Below, piece after piece: positions 49,972 to 60,464 of a stretch of 64,000 bases of DNA. Numbering within the stretch: position 1 is the stretch's first letter; each line of letters opens with the position of its first letter. The notes beneath the pieces were generated by a model, which had not been told where the DNA came from, did no database searches, and was given only the letters and a program-made list of their open reading frames with translations. The stretch is from Dyella choica. Lineage in GTDB: Bacteria; Pseudomonadota; Gammaproteobacteria; Xanthomonadales; Rhodanobacteraceae. The stretch covers positions 124,001 through 188,000 of the forward strand of contig NZ_RYYV01000006.1 in NCBI RefSeq assembly GCF_003977665.1, given 5' to 3'. The position numbers and the translations under genes were made by a program.

Positions 49972-52380
49972 ATGAACGTGCGTGCCTGTTCCTTGCCGTC
50001 TACCGCCAGCGGGAATGCCCGCGTCGCCACGGTGCTGCTACCCACCCGCGCAGCTTGCCGGGAACGCAAGCGATGGCCGCATCGGCTGCTCAAAGTCCTG
50101 TGGCCTCTCGCTCTTGCAGCGCCGTCGCTGTCGTTTGCGCAGACCTATGCATGGACGGGGCAGCAGGCATCGGAAACGGTCGCTTCGCAGAAGGACGTGT
50201 CGGACCTGGCCGCTCGCGTGCTTCACGATCTTCCGGCCGACCCCAGCCCTGCCAACCTCGAACACCGCTACCGGCTCGAACTGGTTGCCGGCCAATACGG
50301 CCAGGCACTGCAAACCATGGCGGCCCTGCGCGAGCGGCTGCGTCATCAGGAGGTGATTCCCACGCGCGCGTCATGGGTCACCGTGCCCTATGAGATCTAC
50401 GCCGACACCCGCATCAAAGGGGCTTCGGGCCACGTCGATGAGGTGGAAGCGTACGGCGAGGCATTTCGCCAGCACATCGGTAAGCTGGCGGACTGGCCAG
50501 CCGCAGAAGTGGCACGCGCGTACGCCGAAACCAGCCCGACGGAACTCCACGCGAGGTTTCAGGCCGACCTCGACGCCGCCAAGGGGCGGTCTCAACTGGA
50601 TCTGGCCGATGCCATCCGCCTGGCCAGCGACTATCTGGCCGCCACGGTTTTCGGCCAGGCATCACGGCTCGCTACGCCCCACATCGAGCAAGACGATGCA
50701 CGCCGATACATCAGGCAGGACAACATCCTGGTCAAAGAAGCCAACGGCAGCAGCGTCTGCGCCTACGTGATGCGCCCCAAGCAGGCCGCGCCACTGCCGA
50801 CGCTGCTCGAATTCACCATCTACGCCGCCTCGCCCCAGGTCATCCATGCCAGGGCACGCCTTTCGGCGGCGAAGAACTATGTCGGCGTGCTCGGCTTCAC
50901 TCGCGGCAAGGTATGCAGCCCGGACAAGCCTTCCGCGTATCGGAACGATGCGGACGATGCCAGCGCCCTGATCGACTGGATCGGCAAGCAAGCCTGGAGC
51001 GATGGTCGCGTGGGCATGTACGGCGGCAGTTACGACGGCTTCACGCAGTGGGCTGCTGCCAAGCGCATGCCCAAGGCTTTGAAGGCGATCATGCCCAGCA
51101 CCCCTGTCGCTCCCGGTATCGACGTCCCGATGGAAGGCAACGTGTTCTGGAACTTCGTCTACGCCTGGCCCTTCTTCACGCTCGACGGGAAATTCAACGA
51201 CACGGCCACCTACGGCGACACACAACGCTGGCAAAAACTGGACCAGGCCTGGTACGCCAGTGGCCGCGCGTATCGCGACCTCGAAAAGATTGACGGAACA
51301 CCCAACCCCACGTTCAGCGAATGGATCTCCCACCCGTCCTACGACGCCTATTGGCAAGCCATGATTCCGTACCAGACGGAATTCTCGCGCGTCACCATTC
51401 CCGTGTTGCTGATGGCCGGTTACTACTACGGTGGCCCAGGCGCCGCGATCTACTATTTCCAACAATTGGAGAAATACGCGCCGACGTCCGAGCACTATCT
51501 GGTGATGGGCCCCTATCACCACCTAAGCGTGCAGTACGGGGTCCTTGACGATCGCGGCAACCTGATCGACACGCTCGCCGGCTTGTCCATCGATCCCGTG
51601 GCGCAGCTGGATATGTACGACCTGCGCTACCAATGGTTCGACTATGTTTTCAAACGCGCCCCCAAGCCAGCCATGCTTGCGGACAAGGTCAACTACGAGG
51701 TGACCGGCGCGAACATCTGGAAGCATGCGCCGTCCCTTGCCACCATGAGCGATACAACGCGGCGCTTCTATCTCGTCGGCAACCCTGCCGATAACAACAA
51801 GACCGTGCTCAGCGAGACGGCGCCCACGGGAAAGACCGCGAGCATCCCGCTCATCGTCAACCTGGCCGATCGAAGCGACGCCAACCATGCTCCCGTCGGC
51901 GGCGGCGTGGTGGATACCTCCATCGACACCGCCAACGGCCTGTCCTTCGTCAGTCAGCCCCTCGAAAAGCCCACTGAGGTGAGCGGCCTGTTCTCCGGCC
52001 GACTCGACTTCATGGCCAACAAGAAGGATTTCGACTTGGCGATCGATCTGTACGAACTCACCCCGCAAGGTCGTTACGTGCAGCTCAGCCCCTACTGGAC
52101 CCGCGCCAGCTATGCGGCGGACCCCACCCGGCGCAACCTGCTTGTTCCTGGCCGCGAACAACACCTGGCCGTCAACGGAAACCATCCGATGAGCCGCGTG
52201 CTTCAACCCGCCAGCCGTTTGGTCATGGTCTTGCGCGTCATCAAGGAAAGCGGTCGCCAGATCAACTATGGCAGCGGCAAGGACGTCAGCGATGAAAGCG
52301 CCGCCGATGCGGCCAAACCACTGGTGATTCGCTGGCTGACCACCAGCCACATCGATTTGCCCATACAACGTGACAAGTGA
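49972..52380 (+). CDS. CocE/NonD family hydrolase (X-Pro dipeptidyl-peptidase-like), exported
   Basis: 802 residues. A long basic n-region leads into a signal-type segment (LLKVLWPLALAAPSLSFAQ) ending near residue 57. A helical region follows (about 60-240) and then a CocE/NonD alpha/beta hydrolase with nucleophile Ser353 in GMYGGSYDGFTQ. The C-terminal part (about 600-790) is the jelly-roll X-Pro domain (DLAIDLYELTPQGRY). Such enzymes cleave acyl or proline-type peptide bonds; the substrate is not fixed. The helical insert after the signal is longer than in classic CocE. GGGGGAG precedes ATG 49972. Confidence 0.88.
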   Translation: MNVRACSLPSTASGNARVATVLLPTRAACRERKRWPHRLLKVLWPLALAAPSLSFAQTYAWTGQQASETVASQKDVSDLAARVLHDLPADPSPANLEHRYRLELVAGQYGQALQTMAALRERLRHQEVIPTRASWVTVPYEIYADTRIKGASGHVDEVEAYGEAFRQHIGKLADWPAAEVARAYAETSPTELHARFQADLDAAKGRSQLDLADAIRLASDYLAATVFGQASRLATPHIEQDDARRYIRQDNILVKEANGSSVCAYVMRPKQAAPLPTLLEFTIYAASPQVIHARARLSAAKNYVGVLGFTRGKVCSPDKPSAYRNDADDASALIDWIGKQAWSDGRVGMYGGSYDGFTQWAAAKRMPKALKAIMPSTPVAPGIDVPMEGNVFWNFVYAWPFFTLDGKFNDTATYGDTQRWQKLDQAWYASGRAYRDLEKIDGTPNPTFSEWISHPSYDAYWQAMIPYQTEFSRVTIPVLLMAGYYYGGPGAAIYYFQQLEKYAPTSEHYLVMGPYHHLSVQYGVLDDRGNLIDTLAGLSIDPVAQLDMYDLRYQWFDYVFKRAPKPAMLADKVNYEVTGANIWKHAPSLATMSDTTRRFYLVGNPADNNKTVLSETAPTGKTASIPLIVNLADRSDANHAPVGGGVVDTSIDTANGLSFVSQPLEKPTEVSGLFSGRLDFMANKKDFDLAIDLYELTPQGRYVQLSPYWTRASYAADPTRRNLLVPGREQHLAVNGNHPMSRVLQPASRLVMVLRVIKESGRQINYGSGKDVSDESAADAAKPLVIRWLTTSHIDLPIQRDK

Positions 52381-52411
52381 TGCGCCATGCTTTCGGCAGG
52401 AGTTCCCCGAG

Positions 52412-52434
52412 GTGTCCGCTTCGGAAGCGGACAC
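52412..52434. other. palindromic hairpin after the CocE-type gene
   Basis: GTGTCCGCTTCGGAAGCGGACAC, a 23-bp palindrome 31 bp past the stop. There is no T-run, so termination is uncertain. It lies between two convergent genes. Confidence 0.5.
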
Positions 52435-52528
52435 ACCCAGACTTTCATCCCGGGAAGTCTTATTCTCGCATGCCCGAAATGCGGCCTCTTCCGATAGCGC
52501 AACATGGCCGGCACAGCCCCATTGCGGA

Positions 52529-53824
<1,296 letters not shown>

Positions 53825-53854
53825 GCTGCGTGCTCCGTTATATTTTGCGCGCGA

Positions 53855-55450
53855 TCAGGCGAGCTGTTCGTAAGCGGGAAGGGTGAGGAAGCTGCCGAGT
53901 TCGTCGGCGTGCGTGAGTTCGGCAAGCAGGCGGGCCGCATCGGTGGCGCGGCGCGCGCCGGGCAGCGTGCTGCCTTGCAGGCGATGGGTGTGTGTGGCGA
54001 GCGCGTGATCGAACAACGCCAAATCGATGGGCGCATGGTCGGTAAATACCAGGTCGCCGTGATGCAGCCACTGCCACAGCTGCGAGCGGGCAATTTCAGC
54101 GGTGGCTGCATCCTCCATCAGATTGTGGATCGGCACGCAGCCGAGCCCTTCCAGCCAGGCGGCGGTGTAGCGCAGCGCCACTTCCACGTTGTTGTCGAAG
54201 CCGGCGCGGGTGATGGTGCCGCCGCAAGGTGCGATCAGCGTGTCGCGGTCCGCTTTCACGTCGTCGCGCTTGAGCTGCAGCTGGTTCGGCGTGGGCATGT
54301 GGCGATCGAAGATCTCCATCGCCACCGGTACCAGCGCCGGATGCGCCACCCAGGTGCCGTCGTGGCCGGCCTGCACTTCGCGCAGCTTGTCGGCGCGCAC
54401 CTTGTCCATCGCCTGGTCGTTGGCGTCCTCGTCGTTCTTGATCGGAATCTGTGCTGCCATGCCGCCCATGGCGAACGCGCCGCGGCGATGGCAGGTCTGG
54501 ATCAGCAGCTCCGAATACGCCTTCAGGAACGGCACCGTCATCACCACCTGGCCGCGGTCCGGCAGCAGCCGGTCGCGATGGCGGCGGAAGGTCTTCAGGT
54601 AGGAAAAGATGTAGTCCCAACGCCCGCAATTGAGGCCGACCACGCGCTCGCGCAGGGCATGCAGGATCTCGTGCATCTGGAATACCGCCGGCAGCGTTTC
54701 GATCAGCACGGTGGCTTTCATGCTGCCGTAGGCCAGGCCCAACTCGTCCTCGGCCAGCGCCATCACTTCATCCCATAGCGCAGCTTCCTCCATGGCTTCG
54801 AGCTTGGGCAGGTAGAAGTACGGGCCGCGATCCTGCGCCAGCAGTGCGCGGGCGTTGTGATAGGCGAACAGACCGAAGTCGACCAGCGCACCGGCGATGG
54901 GTTCGCCGTACACCGTGATATGCCGTTCCGGCAGATGCCAGCCGCGCGGGCGTACCACCAGCACCGCCGGATGGGGGCCGACGCGATAGAGCTTGCCCTC
55001 GGGCGCGCGATATTCCAGCGTGCCGTTGACCGCGTCGCGCAGGTTGACCTGGCCATCCAGTTGATTGGCGAAGCTGGGGGCGGAGGAGTCTTCGAAGTCG
55101 GCCATGAACACTTTCGCGCCCGAGTTCAGCGCGTTGATGATCATCTTGCGTTCGACCGGGCCGGTGATCTCCACTCGCCGGTCCTCGAGGGCGGCGGGAA
55201 TCGGGGCTACGGTCCAGTCGCCCTCGCGGATCGCCTGGGTGTCGGCCCGGAAATCCGGCAATACCCCGGCGTCGTAGCAAACCTGGCGCTGGCGCCGAGC
55301 CTCCAGCAGCTGGCGACGCCGCGGTTCGGCGAAGCGGTGCAGGCGGGCCAGGAAGGCCAGGGCCTCGGGGGTAAGGACATCCTCGTAACCGGTGGTGTCT
55401 GCATGAATTTCGATCGGCCGGCTGACGAGTTTTTCGCTGGGTACTGCCAT
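53855..55450 (-). CDS. aceB: malate synthase A
   Basis: 531 residues from ATG 55450. Key blocks are DFEDSSAPSFAN, RPRGWHLPERHI, KLEAMEEAALWDE, ATVLIETLPAVFQMHEIL, and GLNCGRWDYIFS. It condenses glyoxylate with acetyl-CoA. ATG 55450 has GGAGAAG 7-9 bases upstream; GTG 55465 is rejected for that reason. Divergent from a LysR regulator across an AT-rich 163-bp region. Gene order aceB-aceA is the usual glyoxylate-shunt layout. Confidence 0.97.
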   Translation of the reverse strand: MAVPSEKLVSRPIEIHADTTGYEDVLTPEALAFLARLHRFAEPRRRQLLEARRQRQVCYDAGVLPDFRADTQAIREGDWTVAPIPAALEDRRVEITGPVERKMIINALNSGAKVFMADFEDSSAPSFANQLDGQVNLRDAVNGTLEYRAPEGKLYRVGPHPAVLVVRPRGWHLPERHITVYGEPIAGALVDFGLFAYHNARALLAQDRGPYFYLPKLEAMEEAALWDEVMALAEDELGLAYGSMKATVLIETLPAVFQMHEILHALRERVVGLNCGRWDYIFSYLKTFRRHRDRLLPDRGQVVMTVPFLKAYSELLIQTCHRRGAFAMGGMAAQIPIKNDEDANDQAMDKVRADKLREVQAGHDGTWVAHPALVPVAMEIFDRHMPTPNQLQLKRDDVKADRDTLIAPCGGTITRAGFDNNVEVALRYTAAWLEGLGCVPIHNLMEDAATAEIARSQLWQWLHHGDLVFTDHAPIDLALFDHALATHTHRLQGSTLPGARRATDAARLLAELTHADELGSFLTLPAYEQLA

Positions 55451-55572
55451 GGCTTGCTTCTCCACCGTGGGTTGCTCGGGTTCGGTGGAAACGCTAGGCC
55501 AGTAGAGTTAGATTTGACAAAGCAAATGTTTCAATCCTAGATATTAAAAAAAGCAATACAGTTACTAACATA

Positions 55573-55591
55573 TTGAAAAATATACTATCAA
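55573..55591. promoter_or_regulatory. candidate LysR-type box between aceB and its regulator
   Basis: TTGA-N11-TCAA, a symmetric T-N11-A motif in the AT-rich divergent promoter region, 22 bp before the LysR gene and about 120 bp from aceB. Confidence 0.5.
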
Positions 55592-55613
55592 AGGGTCTGC
55601 CTGGAGGTCGAAC

Positions 55614-56633
55614 ATGACCAAAAAGCTACCATCCGGCAGCGTGAAGCGCGCGCCAAGGCGCAAGCTTGTTGCCCCTCAAGCGGACGGAGGCCGGTACTAC
55701 TACAAGGGCAACCGCCTCAAACAGATGCGCGCTTTCGTCGCCACGGTGAAGCTGGGTACGCTCAGTCGCGCCGCCGAGGCGCTGTATCTGTCCCAGCCCT
55801 CGGTCAGCCTGCAGTTGCAGGCGCTGGAGCGGGAGCTGGGGGTGGAACTGCTGCATCGCAGCCGCCGCCGCATCAATCTCACCGATGCGGGCGAAGCGCT
55901 GTACGAACTGGCCCGTCCGCTGGTGGAGGGCTGGGAAAACCTCGATCGCCAGTTCCAGGCGAAGGTGAAAGGCATGCACTCGGGCAAGCTGACCGTCGCG
56001 GCCGGCAGCTCCACCATCCAATATCTGCTGCCGGGCCTGGTGCGGCTGTACCGTGAGCGCTATCCCGGCGTGCAATTGCAGCTCGCCAACGTGACCGGCA
56101 AGGATGGCCTGGCACTACTGCGGGCGGATGAGGCGGATTTTGCGGTGGGTTCGCTGCTGGACGTACCCAATGACCTCGCGTGGGCGCCGGTCTACCACTA
56201 CGACCCCCTGCTGATCACGCCGCTGGACCACCCGCTGGCGCGACAACAGAACGTGCAGTTGGAGGATCTCTCGCCGTATGGCCTGATCCTGCCGCCCCAG
56301 CGCCTTTCCACCTACCGTATGGTGGATCTGGTGTTCCAGCAACGGCAGGTGCCTTATCACGTCGCCATCGAAGTCGGCGGTTGGGAAGTGATCAAGGAGT
56401 ACGTGGCGATGGGCATGGGCATCTCCATCGTCACGAGCATTTGCATCACCGATGCGGATCGCCAGCGGCTGGCGGTACGCAACATGCGCCAGTACTTTCC
56501 CCAGCGCAGCTACGGCGTGGTGATGCGCAAGGGCAAATTCCTGAGCAAGGAGGCGCAGGCCTTCATCGACCTGATACGGCCTGGGCTGCTGACGCATCGC
56601 GATTACGACGAGTCGGGGCATTCGGAGCGCTGA
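55614..56633 (+). CDS. LysR family transcriptional regulator, probable glyoxylate-shunt regulator
   Basis: 339 residues. An unusual basic, proline-rich N-terminal tail of about 30 residues (KKLPSGSVKRAPRRK) precedes the winged helix (MRAFVATVKLGTLSRAAEALYLSQPSVSLQLQALER), then a periplasmic-binding-like effector domain. Its position back-to-back with aceB and the T-N11-A site suggest control of aceBA and itself; that is inference. It resembles CysB/YdhB-like LysR proteins in length. Confidence 0.92.
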   Translation: MTKKLPSGSVKRAPRRKLVAPQADGGRYYYKGNRLKQMRAFVATVKLGTLSRAAEALYLSQPSVSLQLQALERELGVELLHRSRRRINLTDAGEALYELARPLVEGWENLDRQFQAKVKGMHSGKLTVAAGSSTIQYLLPGLVRLYRERYPGVQLQLANVTGKDGLALLRADEADFAVGSLLDVPNDLAWAPVYHYDPLLITPLDHPLARQQNVQLEDLSPYGLILPPQRLSTYRMVDLVFQQRQVPYHVAIEVGGWEVIKEYVAMGMGISIVTSICITDADRQRLAVRNMRQYFPQRSYGVVMRKGKFLSKEAQAFIDLIRPGLLTHRDYDESGHSER

Positions 56634-56712
56634 CGTCCATGGCCTTTCTGCACTGGCGATGCAACGGGTTGGCAGCCACGATGGCCGGTACAGCCATAGA
56701 GGGATGTCCTTC

Positions 56713-57159
56713 ATGAACCTTCGCAAGTCCGTCTTCGCAAGCGCGCTGATGCTGGGCTCATTGGCCCCCTGTCACGCCGCTGAGCTATTGACCCGGCCGA
56801 TGCAGGCGGTGCACGATTTTTTTGATGCGCTTGGGCGACAGGACAAGCCTGGCATGCTCGCCGTGGTTGCGCCGAATGTCGAGGTCATCAGCATGCATCA
56901 GGGCCAGTTGCGCCGAAGAAGCATCGATAGCCTGGCAGATGCCGTTGCGGCCCATCACGGCAGCGCTATTGCCGAACACATTTATCATCCCATCGTGCAA
57001 TCGGATAATGATCTTGTGGTGGTCTGGGCGCCCTACAAGTTCACGATCGACGGCCGCGTGGATCATTGCGGCACAGACGTCATAACGCTTGGCTACGTCG
57101 ACAACCGCTGGCTCATCATCGGCTTGTCCGACAACGAAAGAAAAGAAAATTGCCAATGA
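56713..57159 (+). CDS. secreted SnoaL/NTF2-like protein
   Basis: 148 residues. Signal peptide NLRKSVFASALMLGSLAPCHA. The mature part has the NTF2-like cone pattern (AVHDFFDALGRQDKPGMLAVVAPNVEVIS; WAPYKFTIDGRVDHCGTDVITLG). A disulfide between the HCG cysteine and the final ENCQ cysteine is possible. Function unknown. ATG 56713 follows an AGAGGG site at good spacing; ATG 56704 does not. Confidence 0.75.
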   Translation: MNLRKSVFASALMLGSLAPCHAAELLTRPMQAVHDFFDALGRQDKPGMLAVVAPNVEVISMHQGQLRRRSIDSLADAVAAHHGSAIAEHIYHPIVQSDNDLVVVWAPYKFTIDGRVDHCGTDVITLGYVDNRWLIIGLSDNERKENCQ

Positions 57160-57312
57160 CGGTCGATCGATACCGGTAGCCTGATTCAAAGGCGTGATGA
57201 AGCATCGGGGTCGGGACGAGACGCGGCATGCTCCGCGCCGATAGACTGTATCCCGCAGACCCGCACTCACGGTGTCCGCGAAGCTTTGTGATGGATCCAA
57301 ACCATAGGGGAC

Positions 57313-57879
57313 ATGATGAAAAGGTATCTTCTGCTGTTGGGTATGACGACGGCTCTTACTGCGTGCGTGACCAACATCAAGCCAGACGTAAGCCAGAACC
57401 CTCCGCCGACGGAGCGGCTCGCGAACTTTCAACACTTCAAGCTGCTTCCCTTGACAGCTTCCGGGGATGCGAAGGGAGACACCGAGGCGCTGCAGAAAAT
57501 CCAAGGTAATCTGCAAAACAAGCTGCAGCCGATGATCTCCGGCTGGGAATCCCAGGGCGCCGATGGGCGCACCTTGCAGATCGAGCCCGTGGTAACGCAG
57601 TTGAAGTTCGTCAGTACCGGCGCCCGCATCATGGGCGGAGCGTTCGCGGGAAGTTCGGCGGTCGTGATGAAGCTGCGACTGGTCGATGTCTCGACCGGAA
57701 AGGTCGTGGCCGACGCGGAGTTCTTTCAGCGTGCCGCTGCCATGGGCGGGGCGTACAGCTTAGGGGGAAGTGACGTAGGCATGCTCGAGCGTATTGCTAC
57801 GGTTTCCCAAGAGTACCTGCAGCACAATTACCAACAGGCCGTGGGCGGACCGACTGGGTTGGCCGAAGAGGCGAAATAG
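57313..57879 (+). CDS. putative lipoprotein (DUF4410-like)
   Basis: 188 residues. Type II signal peptide KRYLLLLGMTTALTAC with a lipobox LTAC at residues about 15-18 (serine/valine after Cys favours outer-membrane sorting). The mature part (FQHFKLLPLTASGD; RIMGGAFAGSSAVVMKLRLVD; VVADAEFFQRAAAMGGAYSLGG) resembles DUF4410 lipoproteins, whose role is unknown. Start may be ATG 57313 or 57316. Confidence 0.75.
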   Translation: MMKRYLLLLGMTTALTACVTNIKPDVSQNPPPTERLANFQHFKLLPLTASGDAKGDTEALQKIQGNLQNKLQPMISGWESQGADGRTLQIEPVVTQLKFVSTGARIMGGAFAGSSAVVMKLRLVDVSTGKVVADAEFFQRAAAMGGAYSLGGSDVGMLERIATVSQEYLQHNYQQAVGGPTGLAEEAK

Positions 57880-57910
57880 CCGGGGCTATCAGGACAGTCG
57901 TGAGCCACAT

Positions 57911-57935
57911 AGGCTGGGATGAAATCCCGGCCTAT
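57911..57935. repeat. short family B-like hairpin
   Basis: TAGGCTGGGATGAAATCCCGGCCTA: a compact version of the family B arms, between the lipoprotein and the convergent LysE gene. May serve as a transcription end. Confidence 0.6.
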
Positions 57936-57946
57936 GAAAATGCGGA

Positions 57947-58582
57947 TCAGCTGCGCTGCTGCAGCGCGAGCTTCACGCCAAACGCCAGCAACACCGTTCC
58001 GCACAGGCGATCCATCCCTTGCCCGAATCGCGGCCGCGTGGTCAGCAGCCGGTTGATGCGCCCGCCCATCAAAGCCAGCACGGTCGACCAGGCCAGTCCG
58101 GTGCCGATAAAGCTCAATCCCAGCAGCAACAGGCCAAGCTGTGGATGGGCGGCATGCATGGAGACGAACTGCGGCAGGAAGGCCAGAAAGAACAGCGCCA
58201 CCTTGGGGTTGAGGACATTGGTCAGCATGCCCTGGCGGAAAGCGGCGCCGAGTCCTTTTCCACGAGTTTGCGTTGGCTGCCGCGTGCTTCCCTTCGACAG
58301 CAGCATGCGCAAGCCGATCCACGCCAGATACGCTGCGCCAAGGTACTTCAGCACGCTGAAGGCGAGCGCCGAAGTCATCAGGATTGCAGAGATTCCCAGC
58401 ACGGCAGCCAGCGTGTGGACGATGCAGCCGGCATTGATACCCAGCGCTGCCGCCATGCCGACGGTATGCCCCTCGCGACCGCTACGGGTAAGAATGTAAA
58501 ACGTATCGAGCCCTGGAGTGAGGTTGAGCGCGATGCTGGCGAGCAGAAAGGCTTCGTAATGCTGGATACCGAACGAGTCCAC
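57947..58582 (-). CDS. LysE/RhtB family amino-acid exporter
   Basis: 211 residues with five to six membrane helices. The family start IQHYEAFLLASIALNLTPGLDTFYIL and GAAYLAWIGLRMLL segment are clear. Exports amino acids or homoserine-lactone-like metabolites; the substrate is unknown. Lies 13 bp from the acyltransferase gene on the same strand. Confidence 0.9.
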   Translation of the reverse strand: MDSFGIQHYEAFLLASIALNLTPGLDTFYILTRSGREGHTVGMAAALGINAGCIVHTLAAVLGISAILMTSALAFSVLKYLGAAYLAWIGLRMLLSKGSTRQPTQTRGKGLGAAFRQGMLTNVLNPKVALFFLAFLPQFVSMHAAHPQLGLLLLGLSFIGTGLAWSTVLALMGGRINRLLTTRPRFGQGMDRLCGTVLLAFGVKLALQQRS

Positions 58583-58595
58583 TTAGTGCCTCTTT

Positions 58596-59195
58596 TTACG
58601 CTGTTTCGGTGTTGCGGTGCTTGCCGCGATACGGCCGGAACAGCGCACGTATCGCCAGCATGTCCGCGTCGGGATCATCGCTGGTCCAGACCAGCGGACC
58701 TAGCGTAAACGTCTTGCTGGGATAGTCGATGAAGATCGGCTGGATCGGCACGTTTGCCTCGTGCGCGATGCGCAGGAAGCCGGATTTCCAGTGCATGACG
58801 TGCTTGCGCGTGCCTTCGGGCGTAATGCCCAGCCACATGCGTTCCCGTTCGTTGAAGCGCTTTACCATTTGGCCGACCACGTTCAAAGCGGCCTTGCGAT
58901 TGATTGCGATCATGCCGATCGGTCGCAGGATCACCCCCAGCGGCCCTTCCAGCACTTCGCGCTTGATCATGATGTTGATGTTGACGCCCAGCCCGATCTT
59001 CATCATCAAGCCCCACACACCGTCCCAATAGGACGAATGCGGTGCGCCGATCAGAATCAATTTCGGTTGGTCGGGCAACTGGCCAAGCAGGCGCCAACCG
59101 GAAAGGCGCAACAAGGCGCGCATCAGCCAGGGCCAGAAGCGGCTGTTGAGCCGGGGGGCTTGCGGCGGCACCGCCGGCAGGATGGGGTCGCTCAC
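58596..59195 (-). CDS. small PlsC-type lysophospholipid acyltransferase
   Basis: 199 residues. Acyltransferase motifs: PHSSYWD (HX4D), then ITPEGTRK (block III, TPEGTR). It lacks an obvious membrane anchor beyond a short hydrophobic stretch near residues 20-40. Probably acylates a lysophospholipid. Its start overlaps the arfB stop by 4 bp. Confidence 0.87.
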   Translation of the reverse strand: MSDPILPAVPPQAPRLNSRFWPWLMRALLRLSGWRLLGQLPDQPKLILIGAPHSSYWDGVWGLMMKIGLGVNINIMIKREVLEGPLGVILRPIGMIAINRKAALNVVGQMVKRFNERERMWLGITPEGTRKHVMHWKSGFLRIAHEANVPIQPIFIDYPSKTFTLGPLVWTSDDPDADMLAIRALFRPYRGKHRNTETA

Positions 59196-59614
59196 TCGTG
59201 GCTCCAGGAACGTGACCGGCCTTGCTTGATTTTGGCGCGCTGCTGCTTGCCTTCCAGGCGGCGCTGCTGGGAGGCTCGGCTGGGTTTGGTCGCAATGCGT
59301 TTCTTGGGCGCGACCAGCGCGGCGCGCAGGATTTCCACCAGGCGTTCGCGCGCATCCTCTCGGTTGCGGCCCTGGTCGCGGAAGCGGCGCGCCTGGATCA
59401 CCAGCACGCCTTCGTCGGTCATGCGCCGGTCGCGGCGGGCGAGCAGGCGCGAGCGCACATCTTCCGGCAGGGAAGGGGAGTGCAGCACATCGAAGCGCAG
59501 TTCCACCGCGCTTTCGGTGCGATTGACGTGCTGGCCGCCAGGGCCGTCGGCGCGCATGAAGCGCTCGACCAGCTCGGATTCCGGCAGGCTGATGGATCGG
59601 CTTAACTGCAACAT
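59192..59614 (-). CDS. arfB: alternative ribosome-rescue peptidyl-tRNA hydrolase
   Basis: 140 residues. The catalytic GGQ at 26-28 lies in RADGPGGQHVNRTESAVELRF, and the C-terminus is strongly basic (QQRRLEGKQQRAKIKQGRSRSW), which enters the mRNA channel of stalled ribosomes. It is release-factor-like and frees stuck peptides. Coupled to the acyltransferase gene by overlap; 9 bp gap from truC. Confidence 0.94.
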   Translation of the reverse strand: MLQLSRSISLPESELVERFMRADGPGGQHVNRTESAVELRFDVLHSPSLPEDVRSRLLARRDRRMTDEGVLVIQARRFRDQGRNREDARERLVEILRAALVAPKKRIATKPSRASQQRRLEGKQQRAKIKQGRSRSWSHE

Positions 59615-59623
59615 GCCGCCAGT

Positions 59624-60352
59624 TTAGCTGGTCGGCATGACGCTTATCGCTTCGCCGGGCGGGAGCACCCAGCCGAAGCGTTCCAGCAAAGCCTGGAAAC
59701 TGGCATCGAGTGGCGCCTCCAACAGCATCGGCCGGCCGTCGAGCGGATGCCGGAAGCTGAGTCGCCAGGCATGCAGCAACATGCGATGGCAGCTGAAATA
59801 TTGCTTGTACAGACGGTTGTGATCGCTGCGCCCGTGCTGGCAGTCGCCGATCACCGGGTGATGGATATGTGCCAGGTGCTTGCGGATTTGACGGAACCGG
59901 CCGGTTTGCGGTTCCGCCAGCACCAGCGCATAGCGCTGCTGCGGATAACGGCCCAGCGCAATCGGCACCTCCACCGTGGCCAGGCGGCGATAGTTGGTGC
60001 GTGCTTCGCGGCGCGGGCCGGTTTCGCGTGAGCCCGGCAGGGGGTAGTCGACCACGCCTTCCAGCGGTTCAGGCCATCCCCGTACCACCGTCAGATACTG
60101 CTTGTGCACGTCGCGGCCCATGAACTGCTCGCCCAGGGCGGCGGCCATCTCGGTGGAGCGGGCGACCAGCAGTACGCCGCTGGTGGCGCGGTCGAGGCGA
60201 TGCGCCAGGTACAGCGTGCCGCCGACCTGTTCACGCAGAACGTCGATCACGAACGTGTCGGCGTTGCCCACCATTTTCGAGCGGTGCACGGCGAGGCCCG
60301 CGGGTTTGTTGACCGCAATCAGGGCGTCGTCTTGGTAGAGGATGTCGAGCAT
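59624..60352 (-). CDS. truC: tRNA pseudouridine(65) synthase (RluA family)
   Basis: 242 residues. Catalytic Asp54 in HRLDRATSGVLLV. It lacks the S4 domain of RluA-type rRNA enzymes and starts directly with MLDILYQDDALIAVNKPAGL, which favours TruC. It modifies U65 in some tRNAs. First of a leftward group truC-arfB-acyltransferase-lysE. Confidence 0.9.
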   Translation of the reverse strand: MLDILYQDDALIAVNKPAGLAVHRSKMVGNADTFVIDVLREQVGGTLYLAHRLDRATSGVLLVARSTEMAAALGEQFMGRDVHKQYLTVVRGWPEPLEGVVDYPLPGSRETGPRREARTNYRRLATVEVPIALGRYPQQRYALVLAEPQTGRFRQIRKHLAHIHHPVIGDCQHGRSDHNRLYKQYFSCHRMLLHAWRLSFRHPLDGRPMLLEAPLDASFQALLERFGWVLPPGEAISVMPTS

Positions 60353-60408
60353 GACAATGGTCTGCTGGCTTCAATGCGCCGGCACTGGCGTTGATAGTTG
60401 TATTCTCC

Positions 60409-60442
60409 GGCCGCCATTCCCGCGAAAGTGGGAATGACGGCC
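60409..60442. repeat. short palindrome (CATTCCCGC-type)
   Basis: GGCCGCCATTCCCGCGAAAG then a complementary GGGAATGACGGCC arm; a common Xanthomonad intergenic motif. Between truC and ubiB. Confidence 0.6.
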
Positions 60443-60464
60443 GGGACTGCAGAGCGCCTCGCAA

